Assembly: GCF_003144245.1 (NCBI RefSeq)
Contig: NW_020289994.1
Location: 1 to 64,000 of the forward strand
From: Jaminaea rosea
Taxonomy: Eukaryota; Basidiomycota; Exobasidiomycetes; Microstromatales
Direction: 5' to 3'
DNA: 64,000 nucleotides
This document shows positions 9,961 through 20,961 of the stretch, piece after piece. The translations under genes were made by a program, and so were the position numbers. The notes below the pieces were generated by a model. That model did no database searches. It saw nothing but the letters and a program-made list of their open reading frames with translations, and was not told the origin of the DNA. Numbering within the stretch: the stretch's first letter is position 1; each line of letters starts with the position of its first letter.

Positions 9961-10313
9961 TGCGTGTGTGGATGCGGGCGGGAGGGAAGGAAGGAGTAGA
10001 AGCAGGGCTGCAGCCACTCGACGCAACGCAACGCAACGCAACGCCAGTCCGAGTTCGGAGTGTTGTTCTCTCTCTCGCTCGCCCCCTTCCACGTGGCCGA
10101 GCGCGGGCTACGTGGAACTGCGCCTTGCACGACCTCGTAACGTGCTTTGAAAGCAAGACAGCAAGCATCCTTGGACTTGCAAAATTGAACTAGATTCTCT
10201 CATGGATATAGTAAATGGATCATCAACAAAAGGAAAGTAAGAATCGTCCCGCCACCAAGCGCTGCATCAATGCGACGCGATGCGATGCGATGCGAAGTGT
10301 CCGTCCCGCTTCA
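9961..10313. other. HUT1 upstream region with two pentamer repeats
   Basis: Non-coding. It contains an ACGCA repeat at 10019-10044 (about five units) and a TGCGA repeat at 10271-10295 (about four units). The first lies within 90 bp of the HUT1 start and may be in its leader. The second is just beyond the tannase stop codon, on the 3' side of that gene. Confidence 0.6.
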
Positions 10314-12740
10314 TCACACACACTCAAACCACTTGTAAGCGTCCTCACCCATCGCACCCTCCTCTCCCTTCTTCCCCACGTACTTCGCCTCCTTGGGCCA
10401 AGGGCAGAGCTTGCGCGTGAAACGCAACCCGTAATGGTAGCTCGAGTAGACGGTCGGGAGGAGGGGCTCTTTTGGCTGCGGAGGCGGGGCAGGCGCGGCG
10501 GGAACGGAGCTGTTGTTGGGAGAGGGGGAGGAGGTGCTGTTGGTGAGGGGAGGAGCGAGTGCGTCCAGCGGCAAGCCACCCGTGGCGTCGCGTTCCTGCT
10601 CGCCCATCCACTCGATCACCTCATCAGCGCTGCTCCTCTTCCTCTTCTCAGCCGAGCTCCCCCCACCCGCGCTTGCTCCCTCCGCAGGCTCCTCAGGAAT
10701 CACCTTCTCCCTCATCCCGTACGCGGCTCCCACCTGATATTCCTCCTTGTGCCCGCGTTCCACCCACGCTACCAGGCTCAACAACATATCATAATCCGTC
10801 CTGAAGAGGTAAGGTCGGTTCCCCGCATCATTTTGCGTCGGACCACCAAAATGCCACGCCCCCGGCCCGTCACGACAGTGGTGCATCCCCGGCACCGGAT
10901 AGAAACGCATGTGCTCATCGAGGGGCCCACGAGTCTTACTGTTGGCCGCCACGGCCTTGATGTAGTTCTCGGTCGAGTAGGGAGAAATGGTAAAGGCATC
11001 CGCCAGGCCGTGGTAGACCATTATCTTGCTCCCTGCACTGAACGCCTCGCTAAGGTCCGTCTTGTAGCTCACCCAGTTCTGCCCCTCTCTATCCCCCTCC
11101 TCCACGTCTTGCGCAGTGATAGAGTCCCAATAGGAAAAATTGCCCGTCGCCTCTGCCGAGAGGTCAGGCTGACGTCGTACGGCTAGTGAGAAGAAATTGC
11201 CAGCCTTGGCCTGCGTGCCCTTGAGGGTCGAAGCTTGCCCCTCTGCACCGTACGCGAAGGGCGGGTAGATGAATGTCCCGTTGAGGATCGTGGGACGATA
11301 GAGCTCCTCGAGGTTGATGATTTGCGCCTCTGTGAGGCACGTCTCGTTGCTTGCCCCATACTTGGCGCCGGCACGGCCACAGAGTAGTGCAGCCCTGAAG
11401 TCCGGCTTGCATCTCTTGGGCGCAGAGATGACGCCATCGACGACCCCGTCTAGGTGGTCGCATTGATCCAGTATAGTCTGGTGCACGGGGCCCTGAAGGA
11501 CCACCTGGCTGAACCAAGCCTCCTGCCCGACCGAGGCGATGCGGTGCACCTTTTGCGTGTGTATCTGCCCAACGTTCATACGATTGAAGTTGATCCCCGG
11601 CGCCCCCGCCAAGATCCCATCAAAGTCCTTGGGGTAATACATGGCTGAGGCGAGGCCGGGCTTTCCTCCATTGGAGCAGCCCGTGTAGTAGGCGCGTCGC
11701 GGCTCAGCGCCGTAGAAGGCGGCTATGACTTCTTCGCCTAGCTGGCGTGAAACATGCGTGCTCCGTTTCCCCCAATCCAAGAGCGTCTCATTGATCTGCG
11801 TGCCGTTGATCCAGGTGGCCCCGCCCGTGGTGCTCCAGTGCCCCGTGTTCGAGCCTACCACCGCGAATCGATAGCGAGCCATGTTGGCTTTCAGGTCCGT
11901 AAAGGGGACCGCGCCACGTAGCCCGCCGTTGCCGATGTAGAGGAGACGGCCGTTCCACCCGTCGCCTGAGCCGAGGAGTTGGGTGCCCGTGAGGTGGGTC
12001 GGATGGGAGGAGGAGCGTGGAGTGAGAGGTGGCGAGGAAGAGGGGGATGACGCTGCATCTGCTGGCGGTGCCGATGAGGAGGCGGGGGCACCTGCGCTGG
12101 GGCTTGCATTGGTTGGAGGAGCGCTCGAGCTTGGAGGCGCTGCCGATCCATTGTTGACCAGGTAGGGCGGTCCCTTGATGAATCCCCCCTTCTCATCCAA
12201 CTCGATCGGCGTATTACTCGTCGGATAGTCGGTAGCATTAACAGCTGCCAAATCTATACTCCCATTCGCGGCCAGCGGCATCCACACCTCGGCGAAGACC
12301 TGCGTGAGGTTACTCGTCTTGATGTACGCTCCGAAACGGCAGAAGGCTGGCAGACCTCCCAGCGGCCCATTCTTTGCTTCTGGCCCCGTGTTCTTGCCAT
12401 AGTCGTCGAGAGAGAGGTCAAAGTCCGGTCCGACGCCTTCGAGGAGAGCCTTTAGGCTTGGTGAGGATGGGAGGACCCCAGGTGGTAAGGATTGGGCGAG
12501 GAGCTCGAGTGAGGGGTTGGACCCTGTGGGGTAGTATTGGGTGAAAGTGTTATTGAGCGTGTAGTGGATCGAGCTGGTGTTGAAGGTGCGCGAGAGGGAG
12601 AGGCAGCGTTGCTCTGCATCGGGGCCTGCGATGCGTGGGCCGCGTGATGGATGGGTCAAGGGGGATGCGTGGATTGATGGGGTAGAGCAGAGGAGCAGGA
12701 GTAGGAGCAGCTGCAGCAGGGTAGCTAGCAGGGGGAGCAT
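10314..12740 (-). CDS. Secreted tannase/feruloyl esterase family hydrolase
   Basis: Intronless, 808 aa. Residues 1-25 form a clear signal peptide (Leu run, then STPSIHAS). The alpha/beta-hydrolase carries the tannase-family landmarks: GCSNGGKPG with the nucleophile Ser at about 355, preceded by Cys; HGLADAF with the Asp at about 578; and MHHCRDG with the His next to Cys at about 619, i.e. the CS-D-HC arrangement in which the two cysteines are disulfide-linked. DHLDGVVDGV matches the calcium-binding loop. Many N-x-S/T sites fit secretion. The family cleaves phenolic esters of plant material. The protein is some 250 residues longer than usual owing to two low-complexity inserts: a Ser/Ala/Pro run at about 195-250 and a Ser/Pro-rich region with KRKR near 690-770. 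The exact substrate cannot be told. Confidence 0.9.
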   Translation of the reverse strand: MLPLLATLLQLLLLLLLCSTPSIHASPLTHPSRGPRIAGPDAEQRCLSLSRTFNTSSIHYTLNNTFTQYYPTGSNPSLELLAQSLPPGVLPSSPSLKALLEGVGPDFDLSLDDYGKNTGPEAKNGPLGGLPAFCRFGAYIKTSNLTQVFAEVWMPLAANGSIDLAAVNATDYPTSNTPIELDEKGGFIKGPPYLVNNGSAAPPSSSAPPTNASPSAGAPASSSAPPADAASSPSSSPPLTPRSSSHPTHLTGTQLLGSGDGWNGRLLYIGNGGLRGAVPFTDLKANMARYRFAVVGSNTGHWSTTGGATWINGTQINETLLDWGKRSTHVSRQLGEEVIAAFYGAEPRRAYYTGCSNGGKPGLASAMYYPKDFDGILAGAPGINFNRMNVGQIHTQKVHRIASVGQEAWFSQVVLQGPVHQTILDQCDHLDGVVDGVISAPKRCKPDFRAALLCGRAGAKYGASNETCLTEAQIINLEELYRPTILNGTFIYPPFAYGAEGQASTLKGTQAKAGNFFSLAVRRQPDLSAEATGNFSYWDSITAQDVEEGDREGQNWVSYKTDLSEAFSAGSKIMVYHGLADAFTISPYSTENYIKAVAANSKTRGPLDEHMRFYPVPGMHHCRDGPGAWHFGGPTQNDAGNRPYLFRTDYDMLLSLVAWVERGHKEEYQVGAAYGMREKVIPEEPAEGASAGGGSSAEKRKRSSADEVIEWMGEQERDATGGLPLDALAPPLTNSTSSPSPNNSSVPAAPAPPPQPKEPLLPTVYSSYHYGLRFTRKLCPWPKEAKYVGKKGEEGAMGEDAYKWFECV

Positions 12741-14060
12741 CGCGGCGGCTGGTGCGGATAGATGCTTAAGTGGACCAGGATGGGATGGTGCAGAGTCAAG
12801 TCTGAGTGCTCGAATCTGATGCTGATGCTGATGCTGAGTAGCCTCGAGTTCTCGGCGGCGGCATGAACGACGGCCCGGCGGTAGGGACGGCTAGCAATGA
12901 GCCAATGTACGGAAGGAACCACGGCGAGGGCGAGGACTAGGCAAAGAGGCAAAAAGAGGGCCTTTACCCGCATTTCTCGGTTATCCACCCTAGCTGCTGC
13001 CGCCCACTTCACTCTGGGTCAGGAGGCCAATTTGCGGGGGCCACGCCCATTTGTTCGAGAAGCACGCACGGGGGAAGGATGAGAGGATGGGATGAAATTG
13101 CACAGTAGGATTTGATGATCAAGGCAGACGCGGGGCAAAGACGTTGCCCTCGACGATCGTGCCATGAGTGATGAGCTGGGCCGTGGGTGGAGTGACGCCC
13201 AGCCTGCCCGTGTCCGTGGGCGCAGCCAGCCATCTGGTTGCATCACTTGAACCTCCGCCCTGTCGTCGTCGTCGTGATTGCACCCTGAATTGATGACGAA
13301 GCTTCGACCCGCCCGCTCACTCGACGAGCGGCGACAACAACTTTCCAGACCGAGCGACACACATGCAGAGCGTCTTTTCATCTCGAGCTCACCCCGCTCG
13401 TATCTCTGAACCATGCATCGAGGCCTCATCGTGGTCCCATTCATACATAGCGCTCGAGCCCCCTCTCTTTCAAGTCGAAGTCGAAGTCGAAAGCGAAAGC
13501 TGAATGACCCTTTCCTCGCTCGTTGCCGCGACCCCGGCGCTCAACGGCGGACAGGCAGGCAGGCACACAGGCCAGGCAGGCGCGGCTGTGTGTTGGTTTC
13601 GAGCGGGGCGGCGGCCAGTCTGGCGTCTGACTTTGAATTGACACGAACCCTCACTCGCTCGCACTCCCGCGTCTCGACTCGACTCGACTCGAGAAGGAAG
13701 AGCAGGCGAGGCGAGGCCAGGGACGAGGGACGAGGGAGGGAGGAGCAGCAAAGCAAGGAGGTGAAATGAGGTGAGCGCTCGGCCAGCATTTCCATTTCCA
13801 AAAGGAGGGTGTAGCAACGAGGGCAAGGAGCAGTAGTGTCTTGACATCTTTACTCTTCCTCACTTCCATCAGCATTCTTCCCTTCTCTCCCTTTACTCCC
13901 GCCCGTCTTCCTCTTCGATACGCTACCAGCCCAGCATCACAAGGCCGCCGACGCTGCCGCCACCTGGGCCTAGTGTCTTGAGGCAGCCATCTTGAGGCGC
14001 CTCCCCTTTCCTTGCATATAGCGACGATAAGCACGCTCTTCCACGCCACGCCTCATCACC
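12741..14060. other. Divergent intergenic region of tannase and chitin synthase
   Basis: About 1.3 kb with no supported gene, serving as promoter space for both diverging genes. It has an AGTCGA-type repeat at 13472-13500, a GACTC pentamer repeat at 13675-13692 and further short pentamer echoes near 13700-13730. Open frames on both strands here are short and of biased composition. The last 200 bp before 14061 are pyrimidine-rich on the plus strand, as expected just upstream of a strong fungal start. Confidence 0.5.
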
Positions 14061-17000
14061 ATGTCTTCCGACGCATCGCAGCACGACCTGGCCCATCTGG
14101 CCAGCAGCACATCGACCTCTTCCCACCCCACGGCGGCCTCAATCGTCCAAACCCTCCAACAGCGTCTTCGCTCCGACCAGCCCTACACTCGCCTCTCCTC
14201 CTCCACCCTCGTCGTCGTCAATCCACTTCGCCCCCTCGCAAACCTCAACGATGCGAGTGCCCAAGACTACCAGGCGCGCACCTATGGCGGAGCGACCTGG
14301 GAGAAGGAGCGCCAGCCCTCTCCTGAAGAGGTTCTACCCCCTCACCCCTACGAGCTGGCCTGTCGTGCCTACCACATGATGCGGCGCACAGGAGAGCCGC
14401 AGTCCATCCTCTCCCTCGGTTCCAGCGATGCAGGCAAGTCCTTCGCCTCCAAACTCGTCACTGAAGAGCTCTTGCGCCTCGCATCGTCGCACTCCCGTCA
14501 AGAGCTCAAGCAAGCACAACAGCTCAAAGCATTCGACATTCTCCTCACCTCGTTCGGCTGTGCAAAGACGAGGCAAAACAGTAATGCCAGCCGATTCCAC
14601 CGCTATCTGGAGCTGCACTTCACCCATCAAGGGAGATTGGCGGGGGCGACCGCTCTGACGTATGGTTTGGAAAAGGCGCGGCTGGTCCAGCCTATCGCGA
14701 GGGAGGAGAGGTCGTTCCACGTCTTCTATCAATTGCTCGCTGGTGCCACACAGCAGGAGAGGGAGGACTTCAAGCTGCAAGATGTGACCGAATACGCCCT
14801 CCTTTCCTCCTCGGGCTGCTATCGTCTCCCAGCGGGTGGGGAGGTCAGCGACGATCGTATTGCTTTTGAGGCGTTGAGAGATGCGATGAAGACACTGGGA
14901 TTCAAGGGAAAACACGTCCACGCCATCTTCACCCTACTGTCCGCCGTCCTCCTGCTGGGCAATATCGACTTCACTGACCGCTCTGGGGAGGAAGGGTGCG
15001 AGGTGGCCAATCACGAGATGCTAGACGATGTAGCCTCGCTTTTGGGTGTAGAGGCGCACGAGCTGGGCGCAACCCTCACGAATCGCTCGAGATGGGTGCG
15101 CAAGGAGCTCGTCAGTCAAGTACTCACGAGGGAGGCGGCACAGAAGCAGAGGGACGGCTTGGTGAGGGACTTGTACGCCATCCTCTTCGCATTTGTCGTC
15201 GAGACGGCCAATCATCGATTCAGCCCTGCCTCGCCCGCTGAAGCGCCACAGCGCATCGCTCTGCTAGATATGCCCGGCTTCCAGCAGCAGCAGGGGCAGA
15301 CGGCCACCTTCAGCGACTTCAGCATCAATGTGGCCAACGAGTGCCTGCTCAACTGGGTCCAACGCGCCCATGTGGCGCAGCAAAATGAAATGGTCGCCGA
15401 CGGCGTCGAGATGCCCGAGGATCTCATCGTGGAGCAGCAAGAGGACAACACCACAGCCTGCGTCGAGCTCCTCCGCGGCAGCGTCGTAGGCACGCAAGCG
15501 ACGGACCGCAAGCCAGCGGGCCTGCTGGGCTCTCTCTCCAAGCTAGGCCAAGCCGTGCGATCGGGCGAGGCAAGGGAGGAAGATGAGAATGCTACACAGC
15601 GCGAGTTTGACTCCTTTGCCCCCTACGCCGCCTACGTCAAGGGCACCTCGCCCCACTCGTTTGGGGTCAAGCACTACAACTCCCCTGCTCCCACTACGTA
15701 CAGCCTCTCCTCCTTCCTTGCCCAGGACATGGATGTACTCGACTCGGCCTTCGTCCAGCTCCTGCGTCGCTCACACACCTCCTTCGTGGCGCGCCTCTTC
15801 GCCGGACCCAGCCTGGCAACTGAGTCTCACCCACACGACCCCAACACGATAGTCAACGCACAAGTTTCGGCACGCCCTCTCCGCGTCCCCGCGGGCTCTG
15901 AGCAGCCCCTTCTCGACCCATCGAAACACTACGGCGTAACGCGACAGATGAATGCGACGCTCAGCAGCATCCTGGGCGTGGTGGGACACACGCAGCAGTG
16001 GCGCATGTTCTGCATCCGTCCAAACGACATCTCCCAGCCCGGTTCCTTCGACACACGCTCCGTCACCGCGCAAGTCGAGTCTCTACGTCTCCCCGCACTC
16101 ATCGCGCGCGCCCGAGCCCAGGAGCAATGGGTGCGCTCCGTTCCCTACGACGAATTCTGCCAGCGCTACAACGAGTGGATCGCCGGGCCCTCCGCGGCTG
16201 CTGGAGCCTCAGCACCAAGAGAGAAGGCGCAGGCGTTTGTGATTGCAAACGCTTGGCGGGAGGGAGCGGACTTTGCGTTTGGGCAGGGGAAGGTCTGGCT
16301 TGCGTATGGCGTGTGGAGGAGGATGGAGGATCGACTGCGCTCTACAGAGGGAGGGGAGGACCTTGCAGCTCAGTCTGCCGCCTCGATGTCGCTCGACGCG
16401 CTTTCACCTCCGCCGCTGGGCCGCGATCAGAGTATGGCGAGCCTGCTTTCTCCCATGGGCGGGCACGGAGCACTCGCCGGGGGCGCTTCGAGCGAAGATG
16501 ATCTGCTCCTACGCCCTAGGCCGTCGGATGTCACCAATCCGTTCAATACCCCCGGCGCGGACAAGTCGAGCATCTTCAACGACGCGGGCGGGATGCTGGC
16601 CGGAGCTGGAGCTGGAGTTGGAGCCGGCGCAGGGTGGAACGAGTGGGAGAAGCACAACAATGCCAACGCAGCTCGCGCTTACGGGGACATCGACCCAGTC
16701 CTAGCAGAGAAGGCCTCCCTCCCGCGCGGCATCGACGCCGTCGAAGAAGTAGAAACGAGCGCGATCCGTCGCTGGTGGGTTCGCTTCGTCTGGCTCTTCA
16801 CGTGGTGGATCCCCTCGTCTCTCCTCTCCTCCTGCGGCGGCATGAAGCGCCCGGACGTGCAGATGGCTTGGCGCGAAAAAGTGACCATCTGCGCCCTCAT
16901 CTTCCTCAGCTGCGCCCTCGTCCTCTTCTACATCCTCGCCTTTGGACGCATCCTCTGCCCCAACCAGAACAAGGCTTGGAATGCCCAGCAGCTCAGCACG

Positions 17001-20000
17001 CACGCGGGCGAGGACGATTACTACGTGGCCGTGGCGGGGAAAGTGTACGATCTGACCAAGTTCTACAAGAGCCAGCACAGCGATATCTCCAATCTGCAGG
17101 TGGATCAGACGACGATGCTCCAGCTGGCGGGGCAGGACCTCACGCCCTACTTCCCTGTGCCCCTCACCCTCGGCTGCCCGACGCTCGTGACCGACGAGAG
17201 CTTCACGCTCACGCTCAACTCGAACCTCACGGCCACCATCACGCAGGCCGTGCACACCAGCGGGTCACAGCAGGCGGACCAGTCCTCGAAGCTGGCCAAC
17301 AACCGGTGGTACACGCAGCGCTTCCTGCCCAAGATGAAGGGATACTACAAGGGGGACTACGTCTACTCGAAGAAGCAGGTCTCCAACGACTCGAGCTGGC
17401 GCACCTGGGCTATAGTGGATGAGAAGGTGTACGATCTCACCAACTACCTGAATACGGTTTCGACGTCCACGCAAGACTCGAGTGGGGGGCAGGCAGTCGC
17501 TTTCCTCGACTCTAGTATCACGGATCTTTTCAAGAGTCAGCCAGGGACGGACATCACCAACGATTATCACAAGGCCATGAATTCGCTCAGCGCGACAGCT
17601 AAGGCCGCTAATCAGAATTGTCTGGACAATGTCTTCTATGCGGGCAAGACGGATTTCAGGGACACGGCGAAGTGTCAGGTGCAGAACTACCTGCTGCTGG
17701 TGAGTCGCGAGCACGTGAGAATCAGTAGCACGAGCTTCTTCGACTGACCTTCGCTCTCTCCGATCTCTCCGCACACGTGCGCGCCCGCGCAGTCCTTCTC
17801 GTGCCTCATCGTAGCCACCATCCTCGCAAAGTTCATCGCCGCCCTCCAGCTCACCTCCAAGCGCAACCCGGAGCAGCAGGACAAGTTCGTCATCTGCCAA
17901 GTGCCCTGCTACACCGAGGGCGAGGACGAGCTTCGCAAGACGATCGACTCTATTGCGGGCCAGAAGTACGACGATAAGCGTAAGCTGCTCTTCATTACTT
18001 GTGACGGGATGATCGTGGGGAGCGGGAACGAGACGCCTACGCCGAGGATTGTCTTGGATATCCTCGGAGTTGATCCGAAGGTCGATCCGGAGCCGCTGAT
18101 GTTCAAGAGTATAGCGGAGGTACGTACGCGCGACACAGAGAGGCGTGGCCATCTTCTCGCTCAACTGACTGACCCATCTCCCCTTCCGCCCTCTCGCCGC
18201 GCAGGGCTCCAAGCAGCTCAACTACGCCAAAGTCTACTCGGGCCTGTACGAGTTCGAGGGCCACGTCGTCCCCTACGTCGTCGTAGTCAAGTGCGGTCGT
18301 CCCTCTGAGCGCACCAAGCCGGGCAACAGGGGAAAGCGAGACACGCAGATCCTCCTCATGCGCTACCTCAACCGAGTCCACTTCGACAGTCCCATGTACC
18401 CGATGGAGCTGGAGATCTACCACCAGATGAAGAACGTCATTGGCATCGACCCGGCCTTCTACGAATTCGTGCTCATGGTCGACGCTGATACGTCCGTCGA
18501 GCCGGATGGTCTCAATCGACTTGTGGCGGTGGCGGCGGACGACTCTAGGATCATTGCCTTGTGCGGTGAGACAACGCTTGACAACGAAGAGGGTTCTTGG
18601 TGGACGATGATCCAAGTCTACGTGAGTGCTCGCCCCCCACCAACGACGACGAGCAGCAAGAGCTAGCGCTGAACTATCTTCTTCCCCCACGCTCGCCAGG
18701 AATACTACATCTCGCACCACCTCGCCAAAGCCTTCGAATCCCTCTTCGGGTCCGTCACCTGTCTCCCCGGCTGTTTCTCCATGTACCGCATCCGCAGCGC
18801 GGACAAGGGTCGCCCCCTCTTCATCTCGAACCGCATCATCGACGACTACTCGGAGAACCGCGTCGACACGCTGCACAAGAAGAATCTCCTCCAGCTCGGT
18901 GAAGACCGTTACCTCACCACCTTGATCCTCAAGCATTTCCCAGCATTCCGTACCAAATTCACCCCAGACGCGAAAGCGCACACGGCTGCGCCTGATCAGT
19001 TTGGGGTGCTGCTGAGTCAGAGGAGGAGGTGGATCAACAGTACGGTGCACAACTTGGCAGAGCTGGTCCTCATGCCTGAGCTGTGCGGCTTCTGCCTCTT
19101 CTCCATGCGCTTCGTCGTCTTTGTCGATTTGCTGGGGACGATCATCCTACCTGCGACGGTCGTGTACTTGATCTACCTCATCGTCACCGTGGCGACGGGG
19201 CAGGGCCAGTTCCCCCTCATCTCGATCATCCTCATCGCGGCCGTGTACGGGTTGCAGGCCATCATCTTCCTCGTCAAGCGACAGTGGCAGTGAGTAGCGT
19301 GGTGCGAGGCGCGAGAGATCAACACGCGACTCTTGCTGACCTTCAATTCTTCGCGTCCGACCCACGCCCAGGTACATTGGTTGGCTCATCATCTACATCC
19401 TCGCCTACCCAATCTACTCCTTTTTCCTCCCGGTCTACTCCTTCTGGCATATGGACGACTTCTCCTGGGGCAACACGCGCGTCGTCGTCGGCGAAAAGGG
19501 CAACAAGAAGATTATCGCTGGCACCGACGACGAGCCGTACGACGACTCGATGATCCCGCTCGTACGGTTCAGCGAGTACCAGCGCGATGTGTGGGAGCAT
19601 GGCGGGACCGTTCGTGGCGAAGGTGATGGGATGAGCGTTTACTCCGGCGCGCCAGGTGTGGGTGGTCCGCTCGGTGGTGGCTTTGACTCGCCCTTCGGCG
19701 GAGGGCCAAGCCACCCGCCCAGCATGTACAAGGTGCCCTCCTACGCTGGCTCGGCCGTGGGCGGAGACAATGCCTCTACGTACGACTACTTCCAGACGAC
19801 CAACGTCCTGGGCCGCAATGGCTCGCCCGCCCATTCTCGCGCCAGCTCTTACGGTTTCGCCGGCCAAGGCGGCGGAGGCAGCCCCTCTCGTCCAGGCTCG
19901 CGCGCTGCGTCGACGATGTTCAATCCTGGCAACAACAGCGGCGGCGGCGGTGGCGGCATGCCCCGTGCACCTTCGATGTCGATGCTGAGCGGCAACGCGC

Positions 20001-20509
20001 TGCAGCACAATCCCAACGCCAACGCGATGATGACCCCATCCTTCTCCACCGGGTCCATGTGGGGCATGCCCTCCTACTCCTCTACCTCGATGCCAATGGG
20101 AACGCCTCACCCAACCACAATGTCCATGTACGGCGGCTTCCCCTCTTTGCCTTCGATGGGCACCCCAGGCATGGGTATGGACAATCGCTCCTCCATGATG
20201 CTGTTCGGCGCCTCGCCTATGATGCCCGCGGGCGGCATGATGGCCAACCCCTTTGCGCCCAGCAACCCCGCCTCCCCCTCCGCCGCCGCTGGTGGCAGCG
20301 CCGCCCTTGGCCGTAACGAGGAGCCCAACCCGTCTGAAGAGGAGCTGCGAACCGCCATCATCACCTTCCTTGGCGCGCAGGCGGACCTGTACCACGTCAC
20401 TAAGCGGCAGGTGCGCACGGCTGTCGAGGATTGCTTTGTCAATGCGGACCTCAAGAGTAAGAAGGCCACGCTTGATCGACTTATTGATGCCGTGCTCAAG
20501 GGCGAGTAG
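14061..20509 (+). CDS. Class V chitin synthase with myosin motor-like domain (MCS1 type)
   Basis: Membrane enzyme polymerising UDP-GlcNAc into chitin at growing tips and septa. Five exons: 14061-17699, 17793-18119, 18205-18621, 18700-19289, 19372-20509 (2036 aa). Order: myosin motor-like domain (about 50-790); Ser/Gly linker; transmembrane segments near 900-970; a cytochrome b5-like region with the [10 protein letters not shown] block, repeated later as [10 protein letters not shown]; the glycosyltransferase core with DADTSVEPD (about 1414), EDRYL (about 1528) and QRRRW (about 1567); terminal membrane helices; a Gly/Ser/Met-rich tail; and a DEK-C domain ending at the stop. The motor nucleotide motifs are degenerate: SSDAGKS for the P-loop, NSNASR for switch I, DMPGFQ for switch II. 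Smut Mcs1 has the same layout and supports wall synthesis and virulence. All four introns fall in or next to the catalytic half. Confidence 0.95.
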
Positions 20510-20961
20510 CGGCGGCGTCGCGCAAGACGATGGACACTACCGATACGTTTCCATAGATCGATTCGAAATGCTCCTCCATTCTCCCTCCCCCGAGCACGTA
20601 AATGCCTACTCAGCCTTGTATCAAAGCACGCGCACACGCACATAACAACATGACTCTACGACACTCCACGGTCACATCACATAGCCTCACGCACGCACGC
20701 ACACACACACACAGATAGTCTCGATTCTCCCTTTGCTTCTTTCGAATCAGCACGTTCCTTTCTTGCCGCAATCGCGAACACTCTCTCTGGACTCGTCCTC
20801 CTCCCTCTCGCGAATAGTAATCAGTTTGCCACCGCACGCAGCCACAAGTGATGGGCAATGAGCAGCGCAGCGTCGCGATGGAATTGAATAGCTCACGGTG
20901 TATTTGATTTTTAAAAGTACAATGAGGGTGCCTTGCTTTGCGATCCGAGTTGTAGGTTGCT
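20510..20961. other. 3' gap between chitin synthase and MFS gene
   Basis: Convergent intergenic DNA of 452 bp with a CA/GCAC repeat around 20690-20714 and an AT-richer patch (TATTTGATTTTTAAAAG) near 20900 that could serve 3' end formation. No gene is seen. Confidence 0.5.

Noticed and set aside
9961-10092. N-terminal extension of the HUT1-type protein
   Set aside because: The frame is open but encodes the ACGCA repeat and an out-of-place Leu run; the family begins at the first membrane helix, ATG 9960.
17265-18221. Long minus-strand open frames opposite the chitin synthase (also 18103-19050 and 19343-20395)
   Set aside because: They mirror a GC-rich coding strand whose third positions avoid A/T, cross its introns without respect for splice sites, and give Arg/Val/His-rich products with no recognisable motif.
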